From positions 1 to 6,377 of the forward strand of contig JAUXOH010000425.1 in assembly GCA_030682505.1 (NCBI GenBank): a stretch of DNA of 6,377 nt. Direction: 5' to 3'. Each line of letters begins with the position of its first letter. Within the stretch, counting starts at the first letter, position 1. The notes under the pieces were generated by a model, which saw only the letters and a list, made by a program, of their open reading frames with translations, did no database searches and was not told the DNA's origin. Position numbers and translations under genes: made by a program. Origin of the DNA: Candidatus Didemnitutus sp. Its GTDB lineage: Bacteria > Verrucomicrobiota > Verrucomicrobiia > Opitutales > Opitutaceae. Of this stretch, positions 5,997 through 6,377 are shown in pieces.

Positions 5997-6377
5997 TCAG
6001 GACTGGGCGTCGTCAGGAGGGGAAAGGGAATCGAGCATGCGCGCAATCAGGTGGCGCGCCCGGACCGCGCCGCCGAGGCGCAGATTCTGGCGATCGGCGA
6101 CGACCGGGAGGGTCTTGAAGCCGTGTTCCCGAAAGGCGGAGGCCGCCACGATGGCCGAGTCAGCTTCGGTCGGGGCCACGGGATTTTTGGTCATGAATTC
6201 GCTGACCGGCGTGTCCTGGGCCGGCCGTCGCCCTGCACCCGCAGGAGATCGGTGATCGTGATCATTCGCTCCAAGCAGCCTTCCGGGGACGCGACGGAGC
6301 GTGCTGCCGTGGAACTGGAGGCGAAGAGTCGCGTGACCGTCTTCAATGTCGCGCCGGGCTCGAGCAGAGGCTCCGGC
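5997..6377 (-). pseudogene. Tandem CBS-domain protein, 5' end outside window, apparent one-base frameshift
   Basis: The gene runs in from beyond the right edge and ends at TGA 5997-5999. Its last part, in the frame of that stop, reads TPVSEFMTKNPVAPTEADS and later HGFKTLPVVAD and VRARHLIARML, a clear second CBS domain of the kind that binds adenosyl ligands. Upstream of about 6226 the same frame gives Arg/His/Gly-rich sequence unlike any CBS domain. The neighbouring frame instead reads EPGATLKTVTRLFASSSTAA and then LERMITITDLLRVQGDGRP, which is the end of a first CBS domain. One extra base in the GGG run at 6218-6220 (+ strand) would join the two as QGDGRPQDTPVSEF. The gene is therefore either broken by a 1-nt deletion or affected by a sequence error. 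As both frames are open to the edge, a gene caller would report an intact partial ORF. What lies N-terminal of the CBS pair is not visible. Confidence 0.7.

Noticed and set aside
1..6377. Mobile element, CRISPR array, toxin-antitoxin or defence system
   Set aside because: No transposase or integrase motifs, no regular repeat-spacer pattern and no small toxin-like gene pair were seen; the window is filled by metabolic and membrane-protein genes.

Overview
The window is GC-rich, densely packed bacterial chromosome. It looks like housekeeping and cofactor-metabolism territory rather than an accessory island: I see no transposase, integrase, phage gene, CRISPR array, tRNA or rRNA. The gene content (a SufU/SufS pair, an anaerobic-type HemN, a QueD-like protein with a CxxxHGH motif, paired bacterial PH-domain membrane proteins), the weak use of Shine-Dalgarno sites and the GC-rich codons suggest Verrucomicrobiota, perhaps an Opitutaceae-like lineage. 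That assignment is inference only.

Layout. At the left edge (1-501, + strand) is the C-terminal end of an M20-type hydantoinase/carbamoylase-family amidohydrolase. Everything else reads leftwards on the - strand and converges on it. In transcription order: a CBS-domain gene (right edge to 5997) that seems to carry a one-base frameshift; sufU (5895-5440); sufS (5338-4106); hemN (about 4004-2589); a queD-like gene (2584-2129); and two bPH2-domain membrane protein genes (about 2045-1479 and 1486-539).

How the genes fit together. SufS is a PLP cysteine desulfurase and SufU its zinc-containing sulfur-acceptor partner. They supply persulfide sulfur for Fe-S cluster assembly, although no sufBCD genes lie in the window. 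HemN is a radical-SAM [4Fe-4S] enzyme of haem synthesis, so it is a consumer of such clusters. The queD-like gene begins 4 nt after the hemN stop, with its ribosome-binding site inside the last hemN codons, which points to translational coupling. The two PH-domain genes overlap by 8 nt and encode paralogous membrane proteins that probably act together. The spacing hemN-queD and PH1-PH2 supports operon structure. The gaps of about 100 nt before sufU, sufS and hemN leave room for separate promoters or processing.

I did not find a convincing undescribed system. The points most worth a second look are the frame change inside the CBS gene, which is hidden because both frames stay open to the window edge, and the paired single-domain bPH2 proteins with similar C-terminal helices.
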